Source: Enterobacter sp. BIGb0383 (GTDB lineage: Bacteria; Pseudomonadota; Gammaproteobacteria; Enterobacterales; Enterobacteriaceae). From it: DNA of 64,000 bases. Below are positions 25,958-35,490 of the stretch, piece by piece. The first letter of the stretch is position 1. Each line of letters opens with the position of its first letter. The notes beneath the pieces are model-generated. The model was not told the DNA's origin. It ran no database searches and saw nothing but the letters and a program-made list of their open reading frames with translations. The position numbers and the translations under genes were made by a program. Location of the stretch: NCBI RefSeq assembly GCF_003751845.1, contig NZ_RJKQ01000001.1, forward strand, positions 620,001-684,000, read 5' to 3'.

Positions 25958-26977
25958 TCAGGCGGACTCACGTTCGATCAGGTGAAAACCAATATCCACC
26001 AGGGTATCTTCGACGTCCAGCCCTTCTATCCTGTCGGCCAGCAGCGTGGCGGCGCGCTGGCCGATGGCGTGGCGGTCAACGCTGACAGTTGTCAGAGACG
26101 GACGGTTGTTGGCGGCAAAATCGAGATCGCCAAAGCCGATAAAGGCCAGATCCTGCGGTACGCGCAGCCCGCGGCTTTCCGCCTCCATAATCGCCCCCTG
26201 CGCCAGGGTATCTGAGCTACAGACAATCACATCAAACTCGCCCTCTTCCAGCAGCTGACGCAGGCCACTGCGTCCCAGCGCCAGCGACGCCGGGAGCGGC
26301 ACCGTTACCGTTGGAATGGTCGAGACGCCGTGATTGTTAAGGGTTTCACACAGCCCCTGCTGACGCTGCGTGGCACGGCGATCCATTGCCCACAGCAGTC
26401 CCGGGCGGCGATAACCTTTACGCCAGAGATACTCCCCCGTCGCCATCCCGACTTTTTCATGGGAAAAACCAACCAGCATATCGAGCGGGGTTGGCGTCAG
26501 ATCCCAGATCTCCACCACCGGGATGGCGGCGTTAAGGATCACCTTTTTCAGCTCCGCTGAATGATGTATCCCGGTCAGCACGACGCCATCGGGCCGTCTT
26601 GATAGCAGCGTCGCCACCAGTTCCGCCTCCGTCTGGGCGGCATAGCCCGACACGCAGAGCAGCATATGGTAACCGCGCCCTGCCAGCTCATCGCTCAGGG
26701 CCTGGATGGTATCGACAAACATGCTGTTATTGATCTGCGGGACGACGACCGCAATCAGTTTGCTGCGCCGGGAGGCCAGCCCGCCCGCCAGCGCGTTGGG
26801 GATATAGCCCGTGGCCCGAACGGCGGTCATCACTTTTTCTACCGTGGCGGGTCGCACCTGCTGCGGCGTGTTCAGCGCCCTGCTGACCGTCATGGAAGAG
26901 AGCCCGGCAGCACGGGCAACGTCATCAAGCGTAGGTGCGCGCACTGCAGCCGGGCGTTGGGAGGGAGAACGCTTCAC
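25958..26977 (-). CDS. LacI-family regulator of the talarate/galactarate genes
   Basis: The product is 339 residues from the GTG at 26977 (AAGGA 7 nt upstream). The N-terminal helix-turn-helix and hinge helix are clear (TLDDVARAAGLSSMTVSRALN at about 16-36, then RPATVEKVMTA). They are followed by a periplasmic-binding-protein-like sensor domain. It is divergent from the talarate/galactarate dehydratase gene, and two LacI-type palindromes lie between them, so it is probably their repressor, relieved by an aldarate. Confidence 0.88.
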   Translation of the reverse strand: MKRSPSQRPAAVRAPTLDDVARAAGLSSMTVSRALNTPQQVRPATVEKVMTAVRATGYIPNALAGGLASRRSKLIAVVVPQINNSMFVDTIQALSDELAGRGYHMLLCVSGYAAQTEAELVATLLSRRPDGVVLTGIHHSAELKKVILNAAIPVVEIWDLTPTPLDMLVGFSHEKVGMATGEYLWRKGYRRPGLLWAMDRRATQRQQGLCETLNNHGVSTIPTVTVPLPASLALGRSGLRQLLEEGEFDVIVCSSDTLAQGAIMEAESRGLRVPQDLAFIGFGDLDFAANNRPSLTTVSVDRHAIGQRAATLLADRIEGLDVEDTLVDIGFHLIERESA

Positions 26978-27081
26978 GACAAAATCCTTGTGTACGAGTT
27001 GTAGTTGTAATAACCGCATTATTCATTAACCCCCCGCGCATTGCCAGCCGCCCGGCATGTTTCCTGCATGATGTCCTGCAA

Positions 27082-27101
27082 AAATGTTAGCGCCATCATT
27101 G
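27082..27101. promoter_or_regulatory. Upstream LacI-type operator (O2)
   Basis: AAATGTTAGCGC followed by CATCATTG repeats the left half of the operator at 27235-27254 exactly, with a degenerate right half. It lies between the regulator and dehydratase genes, 153 bp from the second operator. A half CRP-like site (TGTGA) is at 27176-27180. Confidence 0.5.
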
Positions 27102-27234
27102 CAGCACGGAGAGACACCTGAAAATATCCGGATTGCGATCTTCATTGCAAAAAATCCCCCATCGGAGCGAGTCTTTGTGACCAGGTGTTCAAATCTGCAT
27201 CAATCCACTGGCATTCAAAGAGCGTCGAAATTAA

Positions 27235-27254
27235 AAATGTTAGCGCAAACATTT
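27235..27254. promoter_or_regulatory. LacI-type operator upstream of the dehydratase gene (O1)
   Basis: AAATGTT-AGCGCA-AACATTT is a perfect 7-bp inverted repeat with a CG-centred core, the shape of LacI/GntR-type operators. It ends 22 bp before the ATG of the dehydratase. Confidence 0.65.
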
Positions 27255-27276
27255 ATTCACTCTCAGGAGATTAACA

Positions 27277-28473
27277 ATGACTCTCAGTGCAAATTCCGAT
27301 GCGGTCACCTACGCGAAATCCGCCGGAAGCAAAACCGCGGCCGAGACCGGGGATCGTATCGAGTGGGTACGCCTGTCGCTGGCGTTTCTGCCGCTGGCCA
27401 CGCCGGTAAGCGACGCGAAAGTGCTTACCGGTCGCCAGAAGCCCCTGACGGAAGTGGCGATCATTTTTGCCGAAATCCGCAGCCGCGATGGCTTTGAAGG
27501 CGTGGGCTTCAGCTACTCCAAGCGCGCCGGAGGCCAGGGGATCTACGCCCACGCCAAAGAGATCGCTGATAATCTGCTGGGTGAAGACCCGAACGATATC
27601 GACAAAATTTACACCAAACTGCTGTGGGCAGGCGCATCCGTCGGCCGCAGCGGGATGGCGGTGCAGGCGATCTCCCCTCTCGATATCGCCCTATGGGATA
27701 TGAAAGCCAAACGTGCCGGTTTACCGCTGGCTAAACTGCTCGGCGCCCACCGCGACTCGGTTCAGTGCTACAACACTTCCGGCGGCTTCCTGCATACCCC
27801 GCTGGATCAGGTCCTGAAAAACGTCATGATCTCCCGTGAAAACGGTATCGGCGGGATCAAAATCAAGGTCGGCCAGCCGAATACCCATGAGGATATTCGC
27901 CGTCTGACCGCCGTACGTGAAGCGCTCGGCGACGACTTCCCGCTGATGGTTGATGCCAACCAGCAGTGGGACCGCGAAACGGCTATCCGTATGGGACGCA
28001 AGATGGAGCAGTTCAACCTGATCTGGATTGAAGAGCCGCTGGATGCCTACGATGTTGAAGGTCATGCCCAGCTGGCAGCGGCCCTGGATACGCCGATTGC
28101 GACCGGCGAGATGCTGACCAGTTTCCGCGAGCATGAACAGCTGATCCTCGGTAACGCCAGCGACTTCGTGCAGCCCGATGCCCCACGCGTCGGCGGGATC
28201 TCCCCGTTCCTGAAAATTATGGACCTGGCCGCGAAGCACGGTCGCAAGCTGGCGCCGCATTTTGCGATGGAAGTCCACCTGCACCTTTCCGCGGCCTACC
28301 CGCTGGAGCCGTGGCTGGAGCACTTCGAATGGCTTAACCCGCTGTTCAATGAGCAGCTTGAACTGCGCGACGGCCGGATGTATATCTCCGACCGCCACGG
28401 TCTGGGCTTCTCTATCAGCGAGCAGGCCCGTCGCTGGACACAAACCAGCTGTGAATTCGGTAAACGTCCTTAA
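27277..28473 (+). CDS. L-talarate/galactarate dehydratase
   Basis: The 398-residue enolase-superfamily enzyme is almost identical along its length to the characterised Salmonella enzyme that dehydrates L-talarate and galactarate. It has the K-x-K base (GGIKIKVGQP), metal ligands in MVDANQQW, IWIEEPLD and ATGEMLT, and the catalytic His in APHFAMEVHLH. AGGAGA lies 6 nt before the ATG. It is followed by an aldarate permease gene, making a small catabolic unit under the divergent LacI regulator. Confidence 0.93.
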   Translation: MTLSANSDAVTYAKSAGSKTAAETGDRIEWVRLSLAFLPLATPVSDAKVLTGRQKPLTEVAIIFAEIRSRDGFEGVGFSYSKRAGGQGIYAHAKEIADNLLGEDPNDIDKIYTKLLWAGASVGRSGMAVQAISPLDIALWDMKAKRAGLPLAKLLGAHRDSVQCYNTSGGFLHTPLDQVLKNVMISRENGIGGIKIKVGQPNTHEDIRRLTAVREALGDDFPLMVDANQQWDRETAIRMGRKMEQFNLIWIEEPLDAYDVEGHAQLAAALDTPIATGEMLTSFREHEQLILGNASDFVQPDAPRVGGISPFLKIMDLAAKHGRKLAPHFAMEVHLHLSAAYPLEPWLEHFEWLNPLFNEQLELRDGRMYISDRHGLGFSISEQARRWTQTSCEFGKRP

Positions 28474-28487
28474 TAACAATAAAATCC

Positions 28488-28511
28488 GGCGGGGATCATC
28501 CCCGCCCTTTT
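28488..28511 (+). terminator. Partial intercistronic terminator after the dehydratase gene
   Basis: A 7-bp stem (ggcgggg/ccccgcc) with a 5-nt loop is followed by TTTTG, 35 bp before the permease start. It may reduce read-through into the permease gene. Confidence 0.55.
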
Positions 28512-28545
28512 GCTCTTCCCCTACATCAACATCATGGATTGAACG

Positions 28546-29856
28546 ATGAATACAATAATTCAGCGCACCCGCGTGCGTTACGGCATCCTTTTGTTCTTAT
28601 TTCTGGCCACCGTTTTTAATTACGCCGACCGGGCAACCCTTTCGGTCGTCGCCCCAATGATGAGTAAAGAGTTAGGTTTTGATCCGCAGGATCTGGGTTT
28701 CGCTTTCTCCGCCTTCGGTATTGCCTATGTGATTATGCAGATCCCTGGCGGCTGGCTGCTGGACAAATTTGGTTCACGGCTGGTTTACGGCTGCGCGTTG
28801 ATTGGCTGGTCGCTGGTCACCATGCTGCAGGGCACCATCTATCTCTATACCAGCCCGCTGGTGGTGCTGATTATTCTGCGTCTGCTGATGGGCGCCATTG
28901 AAGCCCCGGCCTTCCCGGCCAATAGCCGTCTGAGCGTACAGTGGTTTCCCAACCAGGAGCGCGGCTTTGTCACGGCGGTGTATCAGGCAGCGCAGTATAT
29001 TTCGCTGGGTATTATTACACCGCTGATGACCATTATTTTGCACAATTTAAGCTGGCACTACGTCTTCTATTATATCGGTGCCACTGGCGTGGTACTGGGC
29101 CTGTTCTGGCTGCGCAAAATCCGCGATCCACTGCAGCACCCTGCCGTTAACCAGCAGGAGCTGGACTATATTCGCGACGGTGGCGGCGAGCCGGAGCTGG
29201 GCAGTAAGAAAAATCAGCCCCGCCTGACCCTGAACCAGATAAAAGGCGTCTGCGTTAACCGGATGATGATCGGCGTCTATATTGGCCAGTTCTGCGTGAC
29301 GTCCATCACCTGGTTCTTCCTGACCTGGTTTCCGACCTATCTGTACCAGGCAAAAGGGATGTCGATCCTGAAGGTGGGATTTGTGGCGAGTATCCCGGCC
29401 ATTGCCGGTTTCCTCGGCGGCCTGCTGGGCGGCGTGGTCTCTGATGCCCTGCTCAAACGCGGCTACAGCCTGACCGTGGCGCGCAAGCTGCCGGTGATCT
29501 GCGGCATGCTGCTCTCCTGCATTATCGTGGTCGCCAACTACACCTCTTCTGAGGTGGTGGTGATTGCTGCCATGAGCATGGCGTTCTTTGCCAAAGGTTT
29601 CGGCAATCTGGGCTGGTGCGTGTTGAGCGACACTTCGCCGAAAGAGGTACTCGGCATTGCGGGTGGCGTCTTCAATATGTGCGGCAACCTGGCCAGTATC
29701 GTCACGCCGCTGGTGATCGGGGTGATCCTCTCCGCAACCGGCTCGTTTGATTACGCCATTCTGTATGTCGGCTCGATGGGCGTCATCGGCCTGATCTCCT
29801 ACCTGTTTATTGTCGGTCCACTGGATCGCATTACCCTGAGACCGGCAACGGTCTGA
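28546..29856 (+). CDS. MFS aldarate/sugar-acid permease (GudP/GarP family)
   Basis: The 436-residue protein has 12 predicted membrane segments and the anion:cation symporter features of glucarate/galactarate permeases (FNYADRATLSVVAPMMSKELG; IMQIPGGWLLDKFGSRLVYG). It would import L-talarate or galactarate with protons. It follows the dehydratase gene with a 72-bp gap that contains a hairpin. Substrate is inferred from the neighbour. Confidence 0.9.
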   Translation: MNTIIQRTRVRYGILLFLFLATVFNYADRATLSVVAPMMSKELGFDPQDLGFAFSAFGIAYVIMQIPGGWLLDKFGSRLVYGCALIGWSLVTMLQGTIYLYTSPLVVLIILRLLMGAIEAPAFPANSRLSVQWFPNQERGFVTAVYQAAQYISLGIITPLMTIILHNLSWHYVFYYIGATGVVLGLFWLRKIRDPLQHPAVNQQELDYIRDGGGEPELGSKKNQPRLTLNQIKGVCVNRMMIGVYIGQFCVTSITWFFLTWFPTYLYQAKGMSILKVGFVASIPAIAGFLGGLLGGVVSDALLKRGYSLTVARKLPVICGMLLSCIIVVANYTSSEVVVIAAMSMAFFAKGFGNLGWCVLSDTSPKEVLGIAGGVFNMCGNLASIVTPLVIGVILSATGSFDYAILYVGSMGVIGLISYLFIVGPLDRITLRPATV

Positions 29857-29925
29857 TAACTGGCAACTGGCGAGCCTTTCGCCCTGCGGTTCCCTCTGGC
29901 TGTACTCCGGAGGGGATCGCCTCTT

Positions 29926-30462
29926 TTACGTTATCGTCAGTTCCGCAATCAGCGCGTCAGCCTCACGCTTTGAGCGCAGACGCACAAAGCGAATATGCGC
30001 GTACGCCGGGTTCACTATATCCGCCAGATAGCGCCGCCGGTTGCTGCGCCAGGTTTTCAGCATCCACCAGATAATCGACTGTCGGCTAAAGAAAGAGCGG
30101 CAAAAGCTCTCCCGATTACCGGTGCCGGGCCACAGCTCCTTTTGCGTCCACGCCCGATTGACTGCCCGTGAGAGCGACTGCCACAGGGTTCGCCAGAAAC
30201 TGCTGTCAACCCAGATAATGATATCGACATCCTGCCACTTAATAGGGCGAGTACGATTATAGTTGCCGTCGAGCACCCAGCCATCGCTTGCCGCCAGCGC
30301 CGTCGCCAGGCGTGTGGACATCTCGTCATCGCTGCAACCCTGCCAGTTTTCGCGCCAGTAGAGCGTATCCATCTCAATATAGGGGACCGACATCGCCTGT
30401 GACAGTCGGCGGGCGAAGGTGGATTTCCCCGACCCGCTGGTGCCAACCACGTTCACTTTCAT
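29926..30462 (-). CDS. Small P-loop kinase-like protein (FlaR/adenylate kinase-like)
   Basis: The 178-residue protein starts MKVNVVGTSGSGKSTFARRLS, a Walker A motif at residues 7-14. EMDTLYWRENW and LDGNYNRTR follow, as in the 'topology modulation'/FlaR-like nucleoside kinase group. It would be a cytoplasmic ATP-dependent kinase of unknown substrate. It stands alone, convergent with the aldarate permease gene. Confidence 0.75.
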   Translation of the reverse strand: MKVNVVGTSGSGKSTFARRLSQAMSVPYIEMDTLYWRENWQGCSDDEMSTRLATALAASDGWVLDGNYNRTRPIKWQDVDIIIWVDSSFWRTLWQSLSRAVNRAWTQKELWPGTGNRESFCRSFFSRQSIIWWMLKTWRSNRRRYLADIVNPAYAHIRFVRLRSKREADALIAELTIT

Positions 30463-30776
30463 TGTTAACCCTTATGTTATCAGGTGATTAAATCCACATC
30501 CTTGATAGTCACGCATGCATGATATATCTCTGGTGATTTTCGTTAAGGCAAGGATTGCTGCCGGACAGTATTCCTTTCCCCCTGTTTATTTGCAAATTAA
30601 TTACAAGTAATGCCAATTGATTTATTTATAAATTTCATTTGAAATGCCTTTCAGAAGATCCTCAATTAGTAGAGAATGCAGCGTCCGAATAAAAAGAAGC
30701 AACCGCTTAGCACTACCTCAGACTTTCTGCAGGTATGTTTTACTGCGTTTATACACTTTATCCCGGGGTTATTATC
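30463..30776. other. AT-rich intergenic region upstream of the PAS chemoreceptor
   Basis: 314 bp between divergent genes. It holds promoters for both but no convincing ORF. I looked for a sigma-28 (FliA) box in front of the chemoreceptor; the only TAAA...GCC pair (near 30630-30655) has the wrong spacing. No clear operator was found. Confidence 0.4.
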
Positions 30777-32306
30777 ATGCGTAACACTGATGTTACACAA
30801 AAAGAATATCTGCTTAACGAAGACGCCACGCTAATGTCGACAACGGATATTCATAGCCATATTACTTACGCAAACTCGGCCTTTATTGATGCCAGCGGGT
30901 ATGAAGAAAGCCACCTGATGGGCGAACCGCACAACGTTATCCGCCACCCGGATATGCCGCCGGAAGCCTTTGGCGATATGTGGTACACCATCAAGCAGGG
31001 CGACAGCTGGACAGGGCTGGTGAAGAACCGCCGGGAAAACGGTGACCACTACTGGGTCCGCGCTAACGTGACGCCGGTATACCACAACGACACCCTTACG
31101 GGCTATATTTCAGTCAGAAATGTCCCGCACCGTAGCGAAGTGGAAAATAGCGATAGCCTCTATCAGCAGGTTAATAATAAAGGAATGGGCGGCTTCCGCT
31201 TTTATAAAGGCGTATTAGTCCGCCGTGGGATATTCTCTTTTCTTTCGATGTTTAAATGGCTAAACGTTTCCCGCCGTGTCGATCTGGCGATGATTGGCGG
31301 GGCGATTATTATGTCCGCACTGCTGGCCGCTCCCGTTGATATTATGTTCAAAGCGGCGGGAACGCCGGTGCTGTTTTTTGTCCTCAGCGCCTGGCTTAAA
31401 TCACAAATCTCTCAGCCGCTGAAGAAAATCGTTGAGCAGATGCAACGCGTGGTTTCCGGCCGACGCACCGATTACTACCATTTCGACCGGGTCGATGAGA
31501 TTGGCCTGATGATGCGCCTGGTTAACCAGTCGGGCCTGAATCTGCATTCGCTGGTGGATGACGTCAGTACCCAGATTCAGGGTATCCGCAATATCAGCCA
31601 GAAAGTCTCCAAAGAAGGCAGCGATCTGCGCGTGCGCTCCGATGAAACCTCTGCGGAATTGCAGCAGACGGCGGCTGCAGTAGAAGAGATTGCCAGCGCC
31701 GTTGAGCAAACGGCGGCCACCGCCCTCAAAGCCATGCAGATGGCCGACACCACCAGTGTCGATGCGGCACGCGGCGGCGACGTGATGAAACAGACCCTCG
31801 GCACCATGCAGTCCATCTCCCGCGATAACGGCAAGATTGTCGATATTATCGCCGTTATCGACAGCATCGCTTTCCAGACCAATATCCTGGCCCTGAATGC
31901 CGCCGTGGAAGCCGCCCGGGCCGGTGAATCGGGTCGCGGTTTCGCCGTTGTTGCCCAGGAGGTTCGCCACCTGGCGCAGCACTCCGCCTCGGCGGCGAAA
32001 GAGATCAAAGTGCTGATCGAGCATAACGTCGCCAACGTTAATACCGGCGTTGATATGGTGGAGCAGACCGAAAGCCATCTGACCACAATGATTGATAACG
32101 TGATGCAGATGTCGACGATGATCAAAGAGATGGGTCATGCCACCCAAGAGCAAACCCAGGCCCTGGCGCTGATCAACGACAGCATTTCCCGCATCGGCGT
32201 GAAAACACAGAATAACAGCGGCATGGTGGAGCACGTTACCGAAGCCGCCGACGACCTGACCCGCCGCACCCGCCGTCTGCAGCAGGCGATCCAGGTCTTC
32301 GGGTAA
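30777..32306 (+). CDS. PAS-domain methyl-accepting chemotaxis protein (Aer-like)
   Basis: The 509-residue receptor starts with a PAS domain (about 10-110; [42 protein letters not shown]) like the FAD-binding Aer energy sensor. A membrane hairpin (about 166-205), a HAMP-like linker and the conserved signalling tip ([24 protein letters not shown], near 375) follow. There is no periplasmic sensor domain, so it probably reads internal redox or energy state. The tail lacks a CheR-binding pentapeptide. Confidence 0.85.
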   Translation: MRNTDVTQKEYLLNEDATLMSTTDIHSHITYANSAFIDASGYEESHLMGEPHNVIRHPDMPPEAFGDMWYTIKQGDSWTGLVKNRRENGDHYWVRANVTPVYHNDTLTGYISVRNVPHRSEVENSDSLYQQVNNKGMGGFRFYKGVLVRRGIFSFLSMFKWLNVSRRVDLAMIGGAIIMSALLAAPVDIMFKAAGTPVLFFVLSAWLKSQISQPLKKIVEQMQRVVSGRRTDYYHFDRVDEIGLMMRLVNQSGLNLHSLVDDVSTQIQGIRNISQKVSKEGSDLRVRSDETSAELQQTAAAVEEIASAVEQTAATALKAMQMADTTSVDAARGGDVMKQTLGTMQSISRDNGKIVDIIAVIDSIAFQTNILALNAAVEAARAGESGRGFAVVAQEVRHLAQHSASAAKEIKVLIEHNVANVNTGVDMVEQTESHLTTMIDNVMQMSTMIKEMGHATQEQTQALALINDSISRIGVKTQNNSGMVEHVTEAADDLTRRTRRLQQAIQVFG

Positions 32307-32629
32307 CTATCACGGGGAATTTGCCGCACGGGCGGCAAATTTCCGCAGAATAAGTGACACCGTCACCCGTGGCGCTACCGCCCTTTTCTTCCGGACAAAT
32401 CCGTCCTGTGCTTCGCCGCAAAATAATTCGATTTCGATCCATTTTAGCACTGGTATGTTTTGCGTAGACCCCGGTTTGCGGGTAGGATGCTGCGCCATGT
32501 TTTGTCTTATTCAGGCACACGACAAGCCTGAAAAGACAGAGCCACGCGCCGTCCGCGCAATCGTTTGGGACGCCCGGCGGCGTGATAAAAAAAACAGAAA
32601 CGATTCAGACAGGTTAAACAGGAAATTCG
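32307..32629. other. Intergenic region between chemoreceptor and ansP, with hairpin
   Basis: 323 bp. A strong hairpin at 32316-32344 (attTGCCGC/GCGGCAaat core of 9 bp, extended with one bulge) probably ends the chemoreceptor transcript, although no T tract follows. The rest should hold the ansP promoter. No ORF is convincing. Confidence 0.5.
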
Positions 32630-34129
32630 ATGAAAAATAATAGCAACAGCAGCGCGACGGAGCAGCATGCTGCGAAGCGTCGGTGGCTGAACTCCCATGA
32701 GGAGGGATACCACAAAGCGATGGGCAACCGTCAGATCCAGATGATCGCTATCGGCGGCGCAATCGGTACCGGACTGTTCCTTGGCGCGGGTGCACGACTG
32801 CAGATGGCCGGTCCCTCTCTGGCCATTGTCTATCTGGTTTGCGGTATTTTCTCCTTCTTTATTCTGCGTGCGCTGGGCGAACTGGTCCTCCACCGCCCTT
32901 CCAGCGGCAGCTTTGTTTCCTATGCCCGCGAGTTTCTCGGTGAAAAAGCCGCCTATGTGGCTGGCTGGATGTACTTCATTAACTGGGCGATGACCGGTAT
33001 TGTCGATATCACCGCCGTTGCGCTCTATATGCACTACTGGGGCGCATTTGGTGATGTCCCTCAGTGGGTATTTGCCCTTGGCGCGCTGGCCATTGTCGGC
33101 ACCATGAACATGATCGGCGTAAAGTGGTTCGCCGAAATGGAGTTCTGGTTTGCGCTGGTAAAAGTGCTGGCTATCGTGGCCTTCCTGGTTGTCGGGACCA
33201 TCTTCCTCGGCACCGGTAAACCGCTGGACGGCGGCGCGACCGGCTTCCATCTGATCTCCGATAACGGCGGCTTCTTCCCGCACGGCCTGCTGCCCGCGCT
33301 GGTGCTGGTTCAGGGCGTGGTTTTCGCCTTTGCCTCTATTGAACTGGTCGGTACCGCGGCCGGCGAGTGTAAAGACCCGGAAAAAACCGTGCCGAAAGCG
33401 ATTAACAGCGTGATCTGGCGTATTGGCCTGTTCTACGTCGGCTCCGTGGTACTGCTGGTAATGCTGCTGCCGTGGAATGCCTATCAGGCTGGCCAGAGTC
33501 CGTTTGTGACCTTCTTCGCGAAGCTCGGCGTGCCTTACGTCAGCGACGTGATGAATGTCGTGGTACTGACCGCCGCGCTCTCCAGTCTTAACTCCGGCCT
33601 CTACTGCACCGGGCGTATTCTGCGCTCTATGTCGATGGGCGGTTCTGCGCCGCAGTTTATGTCGAAAATGAGCCGTCAGCAGGTGCCTTACGCCGGTATT
33701 CTGGCGACCCTGGGCGTGTACGTCGTCGGCGTGTTCCTCAACTATCTGGTGCCGTCCCGCGTCTTTGAGATCGTGCTGAACTTCGCTTCGCTGGGCATCA
33801 TAGCTTCCTGGGCGTTTATCGTGGTCTGCCAGCTGCGTCTGCGTAAAGCGATTAAAGAAGGCAAAGCCGCCGACGTCAGCTTTAAGCTGCCGGGCGCGCC
33901 GTTCACCTCCTGGCTGACGCTGCTGTTCCTGTTAAGCGTGGTGGTGCTGATGGCCTTTGACTACCCGAACGGGACCTGGACCATTGGCTCTATTCCGCTG
34001 ATTGGCCTGCTGCTGATTATCGGCTGGTTTGGCGTGCGTAAACGCGTGCTGGAAATCAGCCGTACCGCGCCGGACCATAAGGATAATGAAGAGCAGAACG
34101 TAACGCTGGTTGAAGAGACCTCGCGCTAA
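32630..34129 (+). CDS. ansP: L-asparagine permease AnsP
   Basis: The 499-residue amino acid/polyamine/organocation permease is nearly identical in layout to E. coli AnsP (e.g. IAIGGAIGTGLFLGAGARLQMAGPS). It has 12 predicted membrane segments and imports L-asparagine by proton symport. AGGAA lies 6 nt before the ATG. It is beside yncE as in E. coli. Confidence 0.95.
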   Translation: MKNNSNSSATEQHAAKRRWLNSHEEGYHKAMGNRQIQMIAIGGAIGTGLFLGAGARLQMAGPSLAIVYLVCGIFSFFILRALGELVLHRPSSGSFVSYAREFLGEKAAYVAGWMYFINWAMTGIVDITAVALYMHYWGAFGDVPQWVFALGALAIVGTMNMIGVKWFAEMEFWFALVKVLAIVAFLVVGTIFLGTGKPLDGGATGFHLISDNGGFFPHGLLPALVLVQGVVFAFASIELVGTAAGECKDPEKTVPKAINSVIWRIGLFYVGSVVLLVMLLPWNAYQAGQSPFVTFFAKLGVPYVSDVMNVVVLTAALSSLNSGLYCTGRILRSMSMGGSAPQFMSKMSRQQVPYAGILATLGVYVVGVFLNYLVPSRVFEIVLNFASLGIIASWAFIVVCQLRLRKAIKEGKAADVSFKLPGAPFTSWLTLLFLLSVVVLMAFDYPNGTWTIGSIPLIGLLLIIGWFGVRKRVLEISRTAPDHKDNEEQNVTLVEETSR

Positions 34130-34151
34130 CGCAACGCTTAAGCAGTAAGAG

Positions 34152-34184
34152 AACGGGGAAGGCACTGCCTTCCCCGTTTTTTTT
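34152..34184. terminator. Bidirectional terminator between ansP and yncE
   Basis: A 12-bp stem (aacggggaaggc/gccttccccgtt) with a 3-nt loop leads into eight T residues on the plus strand and overlaps the yncE stop codon. Confidence 0.93.
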
Positions 34185-35241
34185 ACAGCGCGATACGAAT
34201 GATATCGTCCGGCTGGGTGGCTGGCTGCTGGCGCGTTCCGGCCTGCTTAACGCTGACGTACAATGTCTTACCGTCGGCGGAGAGCGTCAGGCTGTTCGGA
34301 TGGGTAGGCGTATCAAAGGTTTTTATAACCTTGTAGGTTTTCGTGTCGATCACGCTAACCTGACCCGCCTGACGATGCGTCACATAGACTTCATTGCGCG
34401 CCGGGTTGAACAGGACGGCCAGGGCTTCCGGCACGGCGATGGATTCCAGGACCTTACCGTCACGGAGATCCACGACCAGCAGCGCTTTCTCTTTCGAATC
34501 GGCAACAAAGGCGCGATGACCGGCCGTGTCCAGGCTCAGGTTAATAAAGAAGTGCTCTTTACCGTCGTCGAGCAGTTTTTTACGGCTGATCACTTTCTGC
34601 GTTGCGGTATCGATGGTGACCAGTTCGCCGTCGGCATTGCCGCTGTACAGGCGTTTGGCGTCAGCATCCAGCGCCAGCGCGGTGCTGTAGGTTCCGGTGC
34701 CGGTAATGGTATTTTTCAGCGCCATTTTTTCGGCATCCACGGCCCAGATCACACTCTCTTTACCGAGGCCGGTGATATACACCGTCCCGCTGGTCTCATC
34801 CACCAGCACCTGGCGCGGCTGCAGGGGGCGCTCGGTTTCGGTACGCTTACGGGCATCCAGCACCACACGGCCTTTTACATCACCCGTTTTGGCATCGATA
34901 GCGGTGACCATTCCGTCGGTGCTGTTGCCGAACCACAGGGTTTGCGTGCGGGTATCAATCGCGGCACCGTAAGGCTTGATATCGTTGTGGATAGCCTGCG
35001 TCACTTCCAGAGTGGTCGGGTCCAGACGGTAAACCACCCCGCCTTTATCGGTTTGACGGCTCTGGGTCGTTGCCACCCACAGCGCATTCTCCTGCTGGCT
35101 GAAGGCCATTTCATAGACGCCTTTGGCGATGGGCTGACGCAGCTGTTCTGCCGCTGTAGCGCTGAAAGTACCGGCCAGCAGCAACGAACCTAACAGAAGA
35201 GAGCTGCGCAGACGGAAGGTGGAAAGCTGACGTAATGACAT
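34183..35241 (-). CDS. yncE: Periplasmic seven-bladed beta-propeller protein YncE
   Basis: The 352-residue protein has a signal peptide ending near residue 31 (SATAA) and repeated YVTN-type propeller blades (KRLYSGNADGELVTIDTAT, NEVYVTHRQAGQVSVIDT, KTLYVSVKQAG). It is the orthologue of E. coli YncE, a secreted, iron-regulated protein of uncertain role that binds DNA in vitro. It is divergent from pqqU, and a Fur-like box between them suggests joint iron control. Confidence 0.95.
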   Translation of the reverse strand: MSLRQLSTFRLRSSLLLGSLLLAGTFSATAAEQLRQPIAKGVYEMAFSQQENALWVATTQSRQTDKGGVVYRLDPTTLEVTQAIHNDIKPYGAAIDTRTQTLWFGNSTDGMVTAIDAKTGDVKGRVVLDARKRTETERPLQPRQVLVDETSGTVYITGLGKESVIWAVDAEKMALKNTITGTGTYSTALALDADAKRLYSGNADGELVTIDTATQKVISRKKLLDDGKEHFFINLSLDTAGHRAFVADSKEKALLVVDLRDGKVLESIAVPEALAVLFNPARNEVYVTHRQAGQVSVIDTKTYKVIKTFDTPTHPNSLTLSADGKTLYVSVKQAGTRQQPATQPDDIIRIAL

Positions 35242-35329
35242 AACGATTCCCTTTTTTATGAACAGATTGATTACGGCCTCACATGGCGTAAGTCAGGCGA
35301 AGTCATCGCTTTACCTGATTGTTGTTGAT

Positions 35330-35348
35330 GCGAATAGTAATCATTATT
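35330..35348. promoter_or_regulatory. Candidate Fur box between yncE and pqqU
   Basis: GCGAATAGTAATCATTATT matches the 19-bp Fur consensus at 13 positions, including the uninterrupted core TAATCATTAT. It lies 89 bp upstream of yncE and 142 bp upstream of pqqU in the shared promoter region. Confidence 0.6.
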
Positions 35349-35490
35349 CATCACAATGTGGAGCCTTTATTCCCCTCTGCGTCGTTTCTCCCTCCATCGA
35401 TTAACCGAACGTGCGGTTATTGTTTTCATATAATTTACAATCGCATTAACATGTTGCGCAGTTTCCCCTCGCTAACCGGGCTTTCCTGTT

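Noticed and set aside
30620-30776. FliA (sigma-28) promoter for the PAS chemoreceptor
   Set aside because: A TAAA element and a GCC element exist but their spacing is about two bases short and the GATAA part is missing.
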